This document shows, one piece after another, positions 32,393 through 40,811 of a DNA stretch of 46,490 nt (within the stretch, counting starts at the first letter, position 1; each line of letters starts with the position of its first letter). This stretch comes from UBA2897 sp036733925 (GTDB lineage: Bacteria > Bacillota > Negativicutes > Selenomonadales > Selenomonadaceae): the NCBI GenBank assembly GCA_036733925.1, contig DAIMZO010000019.1:1-46490 (forward strand), given 5' to 3'. The position numbers and the translations under genes were made by a program. Under the pieces are notes generated by a model that did not search any database, was not told the DNA's origin, and saw nothing but the letters and a program-made list of their open reading frames with translations.

Positions 32393-33310
32393 ATGACTTT
32401 GCAGCAACTGCGCTATGTGATCCAGATCGTGCAAGCGGGATCCATCAACATGGCGGCGCAGCAGCTTTTCATCACGCAGCCGAGCCTGTCGAAGGCTGTC
32501 GCTGAGCTCGAGCACGAGATGGGCATCACGATCTTCGGGCGGTCGAACCGCGGCGTGACGCTGACGGAGGAAGGCACGCGCTTTTTGTCGTATGCGCGGC
32601 AGGTCGTCGAGCAGGCCGATCTCCTCGAGCATCAGTACAAGGGCGAGCACCGCGTGCGGCGCGTATTTGGCATCTCGTCGCAGCACTACGCGTTCGTCGT
32701 GCATGCATTCGTCTCGCTCGTGCGCGAGTACGGCGAGGACGAGTACGAGTTCTCGCTGCGCGAGGCACGCACGAACGACATCATCGAGGATGTGCGCACG
32801 CACCGCAGTGAGCTCGGCATCCTGTACCTGTCGAAGTTCAACGGCGACGTCATGCGGCATATCCTGCGCGGCGCTGAGCTCGACTTCGTGCCGCTCTTCA
32901 CGGCAAAGCCGCATATCTTCGTGAGCCGCAGGCACCCGCTCGCGAAAAGGAAGTGCGTGACGCTCAGTGACCTGCTGCCGTATCCGCGCCTCACGTACGA
33001 GCAGGGCGTCAACAACTCGTTCTACTTCGCCGAGGAGCTCCACAGCAGCGAGCAGGTGCCGAAAAGCATCGTCGTCGCGGACCGCGCGACGCTGTTTAAC
33101 CTGCTGATCGGCCTCGACGGATACACGATTTCGTCCGGCATCCTCGCGACCGACCTCAACGGCGACCAGATTGTCGCCGTGCCGCTCGAGAGCGACGAGC
33201 ACATGGAGCTCGTCTACATCTACCCGCGCGGGCTCGCGCCGACGGGCATCAGCGCGCGCTACCTCGATATCTTGAAAGAATACATCGGCAGCGCCCCAAA
33301 GGAGGATTGA
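32393..33310 (+). CDS. LysR-family transcriptional regulator
   Basis: 305-residue LTTR: winged helix at residues 1-60 (MTLQQLRYVIQIVQAGSINM, then QPSLSKAVAELEHEMGITIF) and a periplasmic-binding-protein-like effector domain from about residue 90. The effector is unknown. The start ATG 32393 follows AAAGAAGG. It is divergent from the DAACS symporter and ends only two bases before the metal-type ABC ATPase, so either could be its target. It is not closely similar to the other LysR protein in this window. Confidence 0.92.
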   Translation: MTLQQLRYVIQIVQAGSINMAAQQLFITQPSLSKAVAELEHEMGITIFGRSNRGVTLTEEGTRFLSYARQVVEQADLLEHQYKGEHRVRRVFGISSQHYAFVVHAFVSLVREYGEDEYEFSLREARTNDIIEDVRTHRSELGILYLSKFNGDVMRHILRGAELDFVPLFTAKPHIFVSRRHPLAKRKCVTLSDLLPYPRLTYEQGVNNSFYFAEELHSSEQVPKSIVVADRATLFNLLIGLDGYTISSGILATDLNGDQIVAVPLESDEHMELVYIYPRGLAPTGISARYLDILKEYIGSAPKED

Positions 33311-33312
33311 CT

Positions 33313-34179
33313 TTGTTTCGAACGATTCTGCACCACCGGGCCACTTCGTGCGCGGACTGCGCGAAACTCTGCTGCACGAAGATCGAGGACTTCGGCGTAA
33401 AAGCGGGGAACCTGACCATCTTCGACCACGTGAATCTGCACGTGCACTGCGGGCAACTCACGGCTATCATCGGGCCGAACGGGGCGGGCAAGAGCACGCT
33501 GATGCGTGCAATCCTCGGCGAGGTGCCGCATACCGGCCGCCTTCACTACGTCGACGCGAAGGGCAAGCACACGGGGCACCCGGTCATCGGCTACGTGCCG
33601 CAGTACCTGCGGTTCGACGTGTCCGCGCCGACCTCGGTCATGGACATCTTCATGGCCTGCCTGTCGAACCGCCCTGTCTGGATTGCGCGCGAGAAAAAGC
33701 TCCGGCAGCGCGTGCTCGCCGACCTCGCGCTCGTGCACGCCGAAGACCTCATTGACCGGCGTCTCGGCGCGCTTTCGGGCGGCGAGCTTCAGCGCGTGCT
33801 GCTCGCGCTCGCCCTCGACCCGATGCCGGATCTCCTGTTGCTCGATGAGCCGGTGTCTGGCGTCGACCAGAACGGTCTCGAGCTCTTCTACCGCATCGCG
33901 CAAGAGCTCCGCGAGAAAGAGGATATGGCGATCATCCTGGTCTCGCACGATCTCAACATGGTCGCGCATTATGCGGATCAGGTCGTCCTGATGAACAAGG
34001 GCGTGATCTGCGCGGGAACGCCGGAAGAAGTGTTCGCCGACGCGCGCACGAAGCGCATCTTCGGTATGCTCGCGGGCGCTCCGGATGTCCCGGCCGGTGC
34101 GGGGAACGCAGCGCTTGCGGCCGCAAAGGCCGGCGCAGAGGTTCCAGCCAATGCAGACGGAAAGGGGGATGACGCGTAA
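33313..34179 (+). CDS. Metal-type ABC transporter ATPase with Cys-rich N-terminus
   Basis: 288-residue ATPase of the zinc/manganese uptake family (ZnuC/AdcC-like). Walker A is GPNGAGKST (54-62), the signature LSGGE near residue 155, Walker B LLLLDEP, and the H-loop SHD. Before the ATPase core is an unusual HHRATSCADCAKLCC segment (His7-8, Cys13, 16, 20, 21) that could bind metal. The C-terminus is an Ala/Gly-rich low-complexity tail of about 35 residues. TTG 33313 lies seven bases after GGAGG; TTG 33307 is too close. The permease follows three bases later. There is no binding-protein gene beside it. Confidence 0.88.
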   Translation: MFRTILHHRATSCADCAKLCCTKIEDFGVKAGNLTIFDHVNLHVHCGQLTAIIGPNGAGKSTLMRAILGEVPHTGRLHYVDAKGKHTGHPVIGYVPQYLRFDVSAPTSVMDIFMACLSNRPVWIAREKKLRQRVLADLALVHAEDLIDRRLGALSGGELQRVLLALALDPMPDLLLLDEPVSGVDQNGLELFYRIAQELREKEDMAIILVSHDLNMVAHYADQVVLMNKGVICAGTPEEVFADARTKRIFGMLAGAPDVPAGAGNAALAAAKAGAEVPANADGKGDDA

Positions 34180-34181
34180 AT

Positions 34182-35033
34182 ATGGATATTCTGCAGCTCT
34201 GCTACAGCGCCATCGACGCGCTGCTGCCGTTCGAGTGGGCCGGACATGTCTTCATGAAGAACGCGTTCCTCGCCATCCTGCTCGTGACGCCGCTTTTCGG
34301 CCTGCTCTCGACGATGGTCGTCTCGAACAGCATGGCCTTCTTCTCTGACTCGCTCGGGCACGGTGCGTTCACCGGCATCGCAATCGGCGTATTGCTCGGC
34401 TCGGTCTCGCCGCTGCTCTCGCTGATCGTGTTCTCCATCGTGTTCGCCATCTTCATCACGTGGATCAAGAACAAGAGCACAGCGTCCGCCGATACGATCA
34501 TCGGCGTGTTCTCCTCAATTGCCGTCGCGCTCGGCCTGATGCTCATGACGCACGGGGGCGGGTTCAACAAATACGCGACCTTCCTCGTCGGTGATATCCT
34601 GTCAATCACGCCTGCAGACCTCGCGGGCCTCGCCGTGACCTTCGTGCTCGTCGTAGCGTTCTGGGCCGTGCTGTTCAACCGCCTGCTCGTGTTATCCATC
34701 AATGCGTCATTCGCCCGGAGCCGCGGCATCCATGCGTTCTGGATCGAGAGCCTGTTCGCGGCGACGCTCGCCGTGGTCGTATCGGTCAGCATCCAGTGGG
34801 TCGGCATCCTGCTGATCAACGCCATGCTCGTGTTGCCAGCAGCCGGCGCGCGCAATATCGCGTGGAATGTCAAGAGCTACCATCTGATCTCGGTCTGCAT
34901 CTCGTTCGTATCCGGCGTCACGGGGCTCATCTTTGCCTGCGAGACCAATCTTGCGGCCGGCGCGGCCATCGTCATGGCGGCGGCCATCCTGTTCTTCGTG
35001 AGCCTCGCGCTGCGGCCGTACTTCCGGAAGTAA
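34182..35033 (+). CDS. Metal-type ABC transporter permease (ABC-3 family)
   Basis: 283-residue integral membrane protein with about eight hydrophobic segments, of the ZnuB/TroC/AdcB family (for example FFSDSLGHGAFTGIAIGVLLG and INAMLVLPAAGARNIAWNV). It partners the ATPase encoded just upstream to import a divalent metal, probably zinc or manganese. ATG 34182 begins three bases after the ATPase stop. A substrate-binding lipoprotein would be needed and is not in the window. Confidence 0.9.
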   Translation: MDILQLCYSAIDALLPFEWAGHVFMKNAFLAILLVTPLFGLLSTMVVSNSMAFFSDSLGHGAFTGIAIGVLLGSVSPLLSLIVFSIVFAIFITWIKNKSTASADTIIGVFSSIAVALGLMLMTHGGGFNKYATFLVGDILSITPADLAGLAVTFVLVVAFWAVLFNRLLVLSINASFARSRGIHAFWIESLFAATLAVVVSVSIQWVGILLINAMLVLPAAGARNIAWNVKSYHLISVCISFVSGVTGLIFACETNLAAGAAIVMAAAILFFVSLALRPYFRK

Positions 35034-35072
35034 ATGTTACCAGTTGATATATATGGAAAGGAACTACCCACT

Positions 35073-35891
35073 ATGTCTATCCGCATGATTGCCCTCGACC
35101 TCGACGGCACCCTGAACAACGATGAGAAAGTCATCACCCCGAAGACCCGCGAGGCGCTACTCGCCGTGCAGGAGCAGGGCGTCATCGTCGTGCTCGCGTC
35201 CGGGCGGCAGGCGCCGGGGCTCCGCCGCGAGGCCGACGCGCTCGAGCTCGAGAAGCACCACGGCCTGCTGCTCTCCTATAATGGCGGCCGCATCGAGGAC
35301 GCGACGACGCACGAGGTCTTGCTCGACCGCAGCATCGACAACGCGACCGCCGTGCGCTTCCTGCGGCACCTCGAGAAATTCTCTGTCTCCCCAATCGTCG
35401 ACGATGGCCGCGCCATCCTGACGACCTGTGCCTACAACTACAAGGTGCAGGACGAGAGCCGCAACAACAATATGGAAATCGAGATTGTTGAGAACATCGC
35501 GGACGCCGTCGAGGAACGCGGCATCCACCCGGCGAAGATCCTGACCGCCGCGCAGAACGAAACGCTCGTGCCGCTCATGCCGTACGTCCGCGAGGGCTTC
35601 ACGGACGCGATGAGCTTCGTGCAGTCCGCGCCGTGGTTCTACGAGGGCGTGCCGCACGGCGTTTCGAAGGACACCTCCCTCGAGCGCGTCACGTGGAAGC
35701 TCGGCATCTCTCCGGACGAAGTCATGGCGTTCGGGGACGCGCAGAACGACCTTGGCATGCTGAACTTCGCCGGCATCGGTGTCGCGATGGGCAACGCCGT
35801 CCCTGAGCTCAAGGCTGTAGCCGACGAGGTCACGCTCTCCAACAACGACGACGGTATCGCCGCCACCCTCGAGAAGCACTTTTCTCTTTGA
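35073..35891 (+). CDS. HAD-family (Cof-type) phosphatase
   Basis: 272-residue haloacid dehalogenase hydrolase, Cof-like IIB subfamily. Motif I is ALDLDGTLNNDEK, motif II is LASGRQAPG, and motif IV is GDAQNDLGMLNFAGIGVAMGNA. Members dephosphorylate sugar phosphates or pyridoxal phosphate; the substrate here is unknown. ATG 35073 (M-S-I-R-M-I-A) has AAAGGAA nine bases upstream; the open frame reaches 35034, just after the permease. It may be read through from the ABC operon. Confidence 0.9.
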   Translation: MSIRMIALDLDGTLNNDEKVITPKTREALLAVQEQGVIVVLASGRQAPGLRREADALELEKHHGLLLSYNGGRIEDATTHEVLLDRSIDNATAVRFLRHLEKFSVSPIVDDGRAILTTCAYNYKVQDESRNNNMEIEIVENIADAVEERGIHPAKILTAAQNETLVPLMPYVREGFTDAMSFVQSAPWFYEGVPHGVSKDTSLERVTWKLGISPDEVMAFGDAQNDLGMLNFAGIGVAMGNAVPELKAVADEVTLSNNDDGIAATLEKHFSL

Positions 35892-35894
35892 TTC

Positions 35895-35922
35895 TTGCTT
35901 TCCCCGGAGAATCCGGTATAAT
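35895..35922 (+). promoter_or_regulatory. Promoter of udk
   Basis: TTGCTT (35895-35900), a 16-base spacer and TATAAT (35917-35922). The spacer holds CCGG-AGAAT-CCGG. Confidence 0.7.
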
Positions 35923-35966
35923 AGAGGACAGTGTGTACAAGAGATGAGAGAAAGGATGTCCTTCAG

Positions 35967-36584
35967 ATGCAGGTGACCATTATCGGCATTGCCGGCGGCA
36001 CGGGTTCCGGCAAATCCACCTTCACCAACCGCCTGAAAGAGTATTTCGGCGACCAGGTGACCGTAATCTATCATGACAACTATTATAAACGCCACGACGA
36101 GCTCACGTTTGCCGAGCGGCAGAAAATCAACTACGACCACCCGGATTCGCTGGAGACGGATCTGCTCGTCGAGCACCTCCGTGCGCTGCGGTCGGGCAAG
36201 AGCATCGAGTGTCCGGTCTACGACTTCACGAAGCACAACCGCTCCGATGAGACCATCACGATCGAGCCGAGCCGCGTCATCATCGTCGAGGGCATCCTGA
36301 TTCTGCAGGACGAGCGCCTGCGCGACATCTTCGATATCAAGATCTTCGTTGAGGCTGACGCCGACGAGCGCATCCTGCGCCGCGTCGTGCGCGACATGAA
36401 TGAGCGCGGCCGTGACCTCGAGAACATCATCGACCAGTACCTCGCGACCGTCAAGCCCATGCATTATCTCTATGTCGAGCCGACCAAGAACGTAGCCGAC
36501 ATCGTCATCAACAGCGGCCTCAACGACGTCGCGTTCGACATCATGAAGACGAAGATCGAGGCATTGCTGCGGGAACCGGAATAA
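35967..36584 (+). CDS. udk: Uridine kinase
   Basis: 205-residue pyrimidine salvage kinase phosphorylating uridine and cytidine. Walker A is GIAGGTGSGKST (residues 6-17), with YHDNYYKRHDELTFAERQKI and YDHPDSLETDLL for nucleoside binding. ATG 35967 follows AAAGGA; the frame is open to 35931. It is monocistronic with its own promoter and is functionally linked to the nucleoside salvage operon 5 kb downstream. Confidence 0.95.
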   Translation: MQVTIIGIAGGTGSGKSTFTNRLKEYFGDQVTVIYHDNYYKRHDELTFAERQKINYDHPDSLETDLLVEHLRALRSGKSIECPVYDFTKHNRSDETITIEPSRVIIVEGILILQDERLRDIFDIKIFVEADADERILRRVVRDMNERGRDLENIIDQYLATVKPMHYLYVEPTKNVADIVINSGLNDVAFDIMKTKIEALLREPE

Positions 36585-36608
36585 ACAGAGATTTTTCTGC
36601 AATCGGAT

Positions 36609-36638
36609 CTGACGAAAGAATGCATACTGTGATAGAAT
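36609..36638 (+). promoter_or_regulatory. Probable promoter of rfbC-rfbA
   Basis: CTGACG (36609-36614), an 18-base spacer and TAGAAT (36633-36638), about 33 bases before the GTG start. Confidence 0.55.
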
Positions 36639-36670
36639 AAGGTGTCAATGTTTCGAAAGGGGTTTTGATT

Positions 36671-37237
36671 GTGAAGGTTACGGAAACGAAGCTCAAGGGC
36701 GTATTCGTCGTGGAGCCGCAGGTGTTCGGTGATGCACGCGGCTGGTTCATGGAGAGCTGGTCGAAGCGCAAGCTCGAGGAGGGCGGCATCCATGTGGATT
36801 TTGTGCAGGACAATCAGTCGTATTCGGCGGCGAAGGGGACGCTCCGCGGCCTGCACTACCAGCTGAACCCGATGTGCCAGGCGAAGCTCCTGCGCGCGAC
36901 ACGCGGGGCCATCTTCGACGTCGCGGTGGATATCCGCAAGGGCTCGCCGCAGTTCAGCCAGTGGGTCGGCGTGGAGCTCTCGGCGGAGAACAAGAAGCAG
37001 CTCTTCATCCCGCGCGGGTTTGCGCATGGATTCATCACGCTGACGGACGACGTCGAGGTGCAGTACAAGGCCGACAACTACTATGCGCCGGAATACGACG
37101 GGAACATCCGCTGGGATGATCCGGATATCGGCGTCGAGTGGCCGCTGCAGCCGGTCATCCTTTCCGACAAGGATCAGAAGGCCCCGAGCCTCAAGCAGCG
37201 TGCGGCGGAGTCGCTGAATTTCGTCTACGAGAAATGA
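36671..37237 (+). CDS. rfbC: dTDP-4-dehydrorhamnose 3,5-epimerase
   Basis: 188-residue cupin epimerase of the dTDP-L-rhamnose pathway. The motif LRGLHYQLNP contains the catalytic His, and FIPRGFAHGFITLTDDVEVQYKADNYYAPE is typical. GTG 36671 (M-K-V-T-E-T-K-L-K-G-V) is eight bases after AAAGGGG; TTG 36665 is too close. It is followed by a hairpin and then rfbA. rfbB lies 14 kb upstream, separate from this pair. Confidence 0.95.
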   Translation: MKVTETKLKGVFVVEPQVFGDARGWFMESWSKRKLEEGGIHVDFVQDNQSYSAAKGTLRGLHYQLNPMCQAKLLRATRGAIFDVAVDIRKGSPQFSQWVGVELSAENKKQLFIPRGFAHGFITLTDDVEVQYKADNYYAPEYDGNIRWDDPDIGVEWPLQPVILSDKDQKAPSLKQRAAESLNFVYEK

Positions 37238-37248
37238 AAAGAGAACGA

Positions 37249-37282
37249 GCCTGCCCAAGGGAATACGGGCAGGCCGTGTTTT
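37249..37282 (+). terminator. Hairpin between rfbC and rfbA
   Basis: GCCTGCCC/GGGCAGGC with a ten-base loop, then CGTGTTTTT. It probably terminates part of the transcripts and lowers rfbA, since no new promoter is evident before rfbA. Confidence 0.7.
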
Positions 37283-37298
37283 TGAGGGAGAGAATCAA

Positions 37299-38174
37299 AT
37301 GATACGCAAGGGAATCATCCTGGCCGGCGGCTCGGGCACGCGCCTCTATCCGCTGACGATAGCTGTCTCGAAACAGCTCATGCCGGTCTACGACAAGCCG
37401 ATGATCTACTATCCGTTGTCGACCCTGATGCTCGCGGGCATCCGCGACATCCTCGTGATCACGACACCGGCCGACAACGAGAATTTCCGCCGCCTGCTCG
37501 GCAACGGCTCGCAGTGGGGAATCAAGATTTCGTACGCAGTGCAGCCGAAGCCGGAGGGTCTCGCGCAGGCGTTCCTGATCGGCGAGGAGTTCCTCGCCGG
37601 CGAAGGCTGCGCGCTCGTGCTCGGCGACAACATCTTCTACGGCTCGGATTTCGCGGTCATGATGCAGCGCGCCGCCGCGAAGGATGCTGGCGCGACGGTG
37701 TTTGCGTACTACGTCAGTGACCCGGAGCGCTACGGTGTCGTCGAGTTCGATGAGGATGGCGAGGCCGTGAGCCTCGAGGAGAAGCCGGCCGAGCCGAAAT
37801 CGAACTACGCGGTCACGGGACTCTATTTCTACGACAAGGACATCGTCGATGTCGCGAAGAGCATCAAGCCGTCGGCGCGCGGGGAGCTCGAGATCACGGA
37901 CGTCAACAAGGTTTATCTTTCGCGCCATAACCTGCATGTCGAGACGATGCGCCGCGGCTACGCCTGGCTCGACACCGGCACGCATGAGTCGCTGCTGCAG
38001 GCCGGCTCGTTCGTGCAGACCATCCAGGCCCGCCAGGGGCTCAAGATCGCGTGCCTCGAGGAAATCGCCTACCGCATGGGCTATATCGATGCCGCAAAGG
38101 TTCGCGAGCTCGCAGAGCCGCTGAAGAAGAACGGCTACGGTCAGTATCTGCTGCGCATGGTGGACGAACGGTAA
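37299..38174 (+). CDS. rfbA: Glucose-1-phosphate thymidylyltransferase
   Basis: 291-residue nucleotidyltransferase making dTDP-glucose from glucose-1-phosphate and dTTP, the first step to dTDP-rhamnose. It has the signature GIILAGGSGTRLYPLT, KQLMPVYDKPMIYYPLSTLM and VLGDNIFYG. The length matches RfbA (about 290). ATG 37299 has GGGAGAG eight bases upstream. The usual rfbD partner is not found in the window. Confidence 0.96.
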   Translation: MIRKGIILAGGSGTRLYPLTIAVSKQLMPVYDKPMIYYPLSTLMLAGIRDILVITTPADNENFRRLLGNGSQWGIKISYAVQPKPEGLAQAFLIGEEFLAGEGCALVLGDNIFYGSDFAVMMQRAAAKDAGATVFAYYVSDPERYGVVEFDEDGEAVSLEEKPAEPKSNYAVTGLYFYDKDIVDVAKSIKPSARGELEITDVNKVYLSRHNLHVETMRRGYAWLDTGTHESLLQAGSFVQTIQARQGLKIACLEEIAYRMGYIDAAKVRELAEPLKKNGYGQYLLRMVDER

Positions 38175-38186
38175 ATCCGAATAGAG

Positions 38187-38225
38187 AAAAAGAGGGGATG
38201 CCAGATCAGGGCATCTCCTCTTTTT
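38187..38225. terminator. Bidirectional terminator between rfbA and the LysR gene
   Basis: AAAAAGAGG-G-GATGCC/GGCATC-T-CCTCTTTTT with loop AGATCAG, between converging genes. Confidence 0.94.
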
Positions 38226-39096
38226 CAAAATGATGGATGACGAATTGCTGGAATTTCAGCGCGGCGGGCGGCAGCTGCTTCGCGGTGTTCCATGCAATGC
38301 CGACGGAGCGCTTGCAGATCGGGAACGAGATTGGCAGGTAGACGATGCCGAGGTGCTCGATGCCGGGGATGTTCGGGATGATGCTGACGCCGAGCTTCGC
38401 GGCGACGAGGCTCGCGAGCGTGTTGACGTCGCTGCCCTCGAAGATGATCTTCGGATGACAGTCGGCGAGCGCGAAGGACTGGTCGACGAGCTCGCGCAGG
38501 CTGTAATGCGGCTTCATCGTGATCAGCGGCTCGGGCTCGAGGTCGCGAAGCGTGACGCTCTTGCGGCTCGCGAGCGGGTGATCTTTCGGTACGGCGGCGT
38601 AGAGCTCCTCGGACCAGAGGTAGACCCAGGCGATGTGCTCCTCGGTGGTCATCGTGGAGCAGAGCGCGAGATCGGTGTCGCCAGCCTCAATCTGATGCAT
38701 GATGAGCTTACTGCTGTGCTGGTGCAGCTTGATGCGGATCGAGGGGTATTTCGCGTGGAATTCCGCGAGCAGCATCGGCAGCAGATAGCTGCCGAACGAA
38801 TGGAAGAAGGAAAGGTGAAAGACCTCGTCCTCCTGCCGGCTCTCCTCCATGATCTCGGTTTTTGCCGTGTTCAGCTCGGACAGGGCGCGGTCGACATGGT
38901 GCAGGAAGTGCACGCCCTCTGGCGTGAGCTCCGCATGGCGCGCGTGCCGCGTGAACAGCTTGACGCCGAGCTCGTTCTCAAGCTTGCCGATGGCGCGGGA
39001 GAGCGCGGACTGAGAAACGGCGCATTCGTCGGCCGCCTTCGTGAAATGCCCGACGCGTGCCATGGTCTGGAAATATTGCAACTGTGCCAATTCCAT
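38206..39096 (-). CDS. LysR-family transcriptional regulator
   Basis: 296-residue LTTR of the CynR/GltC-like type: winged helix at the N-terminus (MELAQLQYFQTMARVGHFTK, then SQSALSRAIGKLENELGVKL) and an effector-binding domain from about residue 90. ATG 39096 gives the common M-E-L start; GTG 39105 is an alternative with a close AAGGG. It is divergent from a small gene and an MFS transporter, with a 249-base intergenic region carrying three TTATGCAT motifs, so it likely controls that pair. The effector is unknown. Confidence 0.92.
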   Translation of the reverse strand: MELAQLQYFQTMARVGHFTKAADECAVSQSALSRAIGKLENELGVKLFTRHARHAELTPEGVHFLHHVDRALSELNTAKTEIMEESRQEDEVFHLSFFHSFGSYLLPMLLAEFHAKYPSIRIKLHQHSSKLIMHQIEAGDTDLALCSTMTTEEHIAWVYLWSEELYAAVPKDHPLASRKSVTLRDLEPEPLITMKPHYSLRELVDQSFALADCHPKIIFEGSDVNTLASLVAAKLGVSIIPNIPGIEHLGIVYLPISFPICKRSVGIAWNTAKQLPPAALKFQQFVIHHFEKEEMP

Positions 39097-39156
39097 AAGA
39101 ACCACTTATCCCTTCCAACATATTTCATAAATAGCAAAAATAGGCAGAAGTAAAAC

Positions 39157-39306
39157 ATGCATAAGGATTATGTACTATAATCATAACACACTTCTTCAGG
39201 AAAAGATAGTAGAATTATGCATATAATACATGATGACTGACGAAATTTCGCATTAGACAGGTAGAGAACTGGCTCCTATAATGGATGACGTAAAGAAGTT
39301 ATGCAT
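39157..39306. promoter_or_regulatory. LysR/MFS intergenic region with three TTATGCAT motifs
   Basis: TTATGCAT occurs at 39215-39222 and 39299-39306, and its complement ATGCATAA at 39157-39164. GATTA-N7-TAATC, a T-N11-A type dyad, lies just after the first. The region is AT-rich against GC-rich flanks and is a likely operator region for the divergent LysR protein. Confidence 0.45.
39254..39282 (+). promoter_or_regulatory. Promoter of the small gene-MFS pair
   Basis: TAGACA (39254-39259), a 17-base spacer and a perfect TATAAT (39277-39282). One TTATGCAT copy lies 16 bases downstream of the -10, within the transcribed leader. Confidence 0.7.
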
Positions 39307-39345
39307 TGTAATCATTTAAAGAAGCTTTATAGGAGGTCATGCTTC

Positions 39346-39528
39346 ATGGGTAAGAAAAGCCGCAGCGAGCGCCTGCAGCATACGTACCATCTGAGCAGGG
39401 ATGACGCCGAGGAATTGCTCCTCGAAGTCGCCCCGTCTATCAAGAGCAAGAAGAAAGCCAAGGAGACGGTCGAGTCGATGTCGCTGTCCCTGTGCCTGAT
39501 GCCGGAAGGAGTCGTAGCAAATGCGTGA
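39346..39528 (+). CDS. 60-residue basic hypothetical protein upstream of MFS transporter
   Basis: Unrecognised. It begins MGKKSRSERLQHTYHLSRDD and is rich in Lys/Ser with an acidic, helical middle (DDAEELLLEVAPSIKSKKK); there is no TM segment or signal peptide. It has a strong Shine-Dalgarno (TAGGAGG) nine bases before ATG 39346, and its last eight bases overlap the MFS gene start, so it is probably real and translationally coupled to the transporter. The open frame starts at 39301, before the ribosome site. It could be a regulatory partner or simply a leader protein. Confidence 0.65.
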   Translation: MGKKSRSERLQHTYHLSRDDAEELLLEVAPSIKSKKKAKETVESMSLSLCLMPEGVVANA

Positions 39529-40801
39529 AGTTGCAGCGGAACAAAGCCTTTTGAACAAGAACTATCTGTTCACGATTGCCGTGAACCTGCTCGTTTACAC
39601 GGTGCATTTCCTGCTGATGCTGTGGTCGACGGCCTATGCGATGGAGCATTTCGGCGCATCCATCGGCATGGCGGGCCTCGCATCCGGCTTGTTCATCGTC
39701 GGCGCGCTCTTCGCACGCGTACCATCGGGCCGTTTCGTGGACTTCATCGGCCGCCGGCATCTTTTCCTCGCGGGCTCGTCGATGTTCTTCCTGCTGATCC
39801 TGCTGTATCTCGTGGCGCCGACGCTCAGCCTGTTCATGGTCGTGCGCACGTTGCACGGCATATCGTTCGGCATGACGTCGACGGCGGCGAGCACGATTGT
39901 CGCGGCGCTGATTCCGCTGAAGAAGATGGGCACAGGCATCGGTTATTTCACGCTCGGCGTCACGATCGCCTCGGCTATCGGTCCGTTCCTCGCGATGCAG
40001 ATTACGTCCGCCCATCTTTATACGCTCGGCATTGAGATCGTCGGTTCGCTCGCGTTCGTGATTTTCCTGCTCTCACTCGCCATCAAGGCGCCGGAGCGCG
40101 AGATCCTGCCGCAGGAGAAACAGGATCTCAAGAAGATTTCGTTTGACCGGTTCTTCTCCATGCGCGCACTCGCCATCTCGTTCATCGCACTGATGGGCGG
40201 CGTCTGCTACTCGACGGTGCTCTCGTTCCTCGGCGCCTACACGATGTCGATCGGTATTACAGGCATCGGCGCGACTTGCTTCTTCCTGTGCTTCGCCGCG
40301 ACGAGCTTCATCAGCCGTCCGCTGACCGGTTTCCTGCTCGACAAGCGGGGCGGCAACATCGTGATCTATCCGGCGCTTCTGTGCATGGCCATCGCGATGG
40401 GCATCATCGCGAACGCCTCTGGCGATATCGCGATGCTCATCGGCGCGCTGTTCCTCGGCCTCGGATACGGCACGATCACGGCGTCCTGCCACGCGCTTGC
40501 CGTGCACTGCGCACCGATGCATCAGGTCGGCGTAGCGACGAGCACGTACTTCGTCTTCCTCGACTTTGGTATCGGCGTCGGGCCGTACACGCTCGGCAGC
40601 TTCGTGCCGACGTTCGGCTTCTCGTTCGTCTACCTCGCGGCCGGCGTGATTTCCCTGATTGGCATGGTTCTCTACTACATGCTGATCGGCCGCTACGGCC
40701 TGTTCACGCGGGCCCACATGGATCGCACGTCGCAAGCGAAGGAAATTGTCCGCGAACGCCGTCAGCGCGTGTTCGAGCGCGCCGTCGCGATGAGCCACTA
40801 A
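39521..40801 (+). CDS. MFS transporter
   Basis: 426-residue major facilitator protein with twelve predicted TM segments and a central cytoplasmic loop (about residues 190-210). The conserved loop 2-3 motif is ARVPSGRFVDFIGRRHLFL (G-x3-D-x2-G-R-R type), and the second half has SRPLTGFLLDKRGG. The substrate is unknown; drug or metabolite efflux is plausible. ATG 39521 overlaps the small upstream gene, with GGAAGGAG nine bases before it. It is divergent from a LysR regulator. Confidence 0.9.
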   Translation: MREVAAEQSLLNKNYLFTIAVNLLVYTVHFLLMLWSTAYAMEHFGASIGMAGLASGLFIVGALFARVPSGRFVDFIGRRHLFLAGSSMFFLLILLYLVAPTLSLFMVVRTLHGISFGMTSTAASTIVAALIPLKKMGTGIGYFTLGVTIASAIGPFLAMQITSAHLYTLGIEIVGSLAFVIFLLSLAIKAPEREILPQEKQDLKKISFDRFFSMRALAISFIALMGGVCYSTVLSFLGAYTMSIGITGIGATCFFLCFAATSFISRPLTGFLLDKRGGNIVIYPALLCMAIAMGIIANASGDIAMLIGALFLGLGYGTITASCHALAVHCAPMHQVGVATSTYFVFLDFGIGVGPYTLGSFVPTFGFSFVYLAAGVISLIGMVLYYMLIGRYGLFTRAHMDRTSQAKEIVRERRQRVFERAVAMSH

Positions 40802-40811
40802 GCAAATATAG

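Noticed and set aside
34086..34179. Frameshifted or fused domain at the end of the metal ABC ATPase
   Set aside because: The Ala/Gly/Pro-rich tail reads through cleanly to a stop three bases before the permease. It is low-complexity tail rather than a damaged domain.
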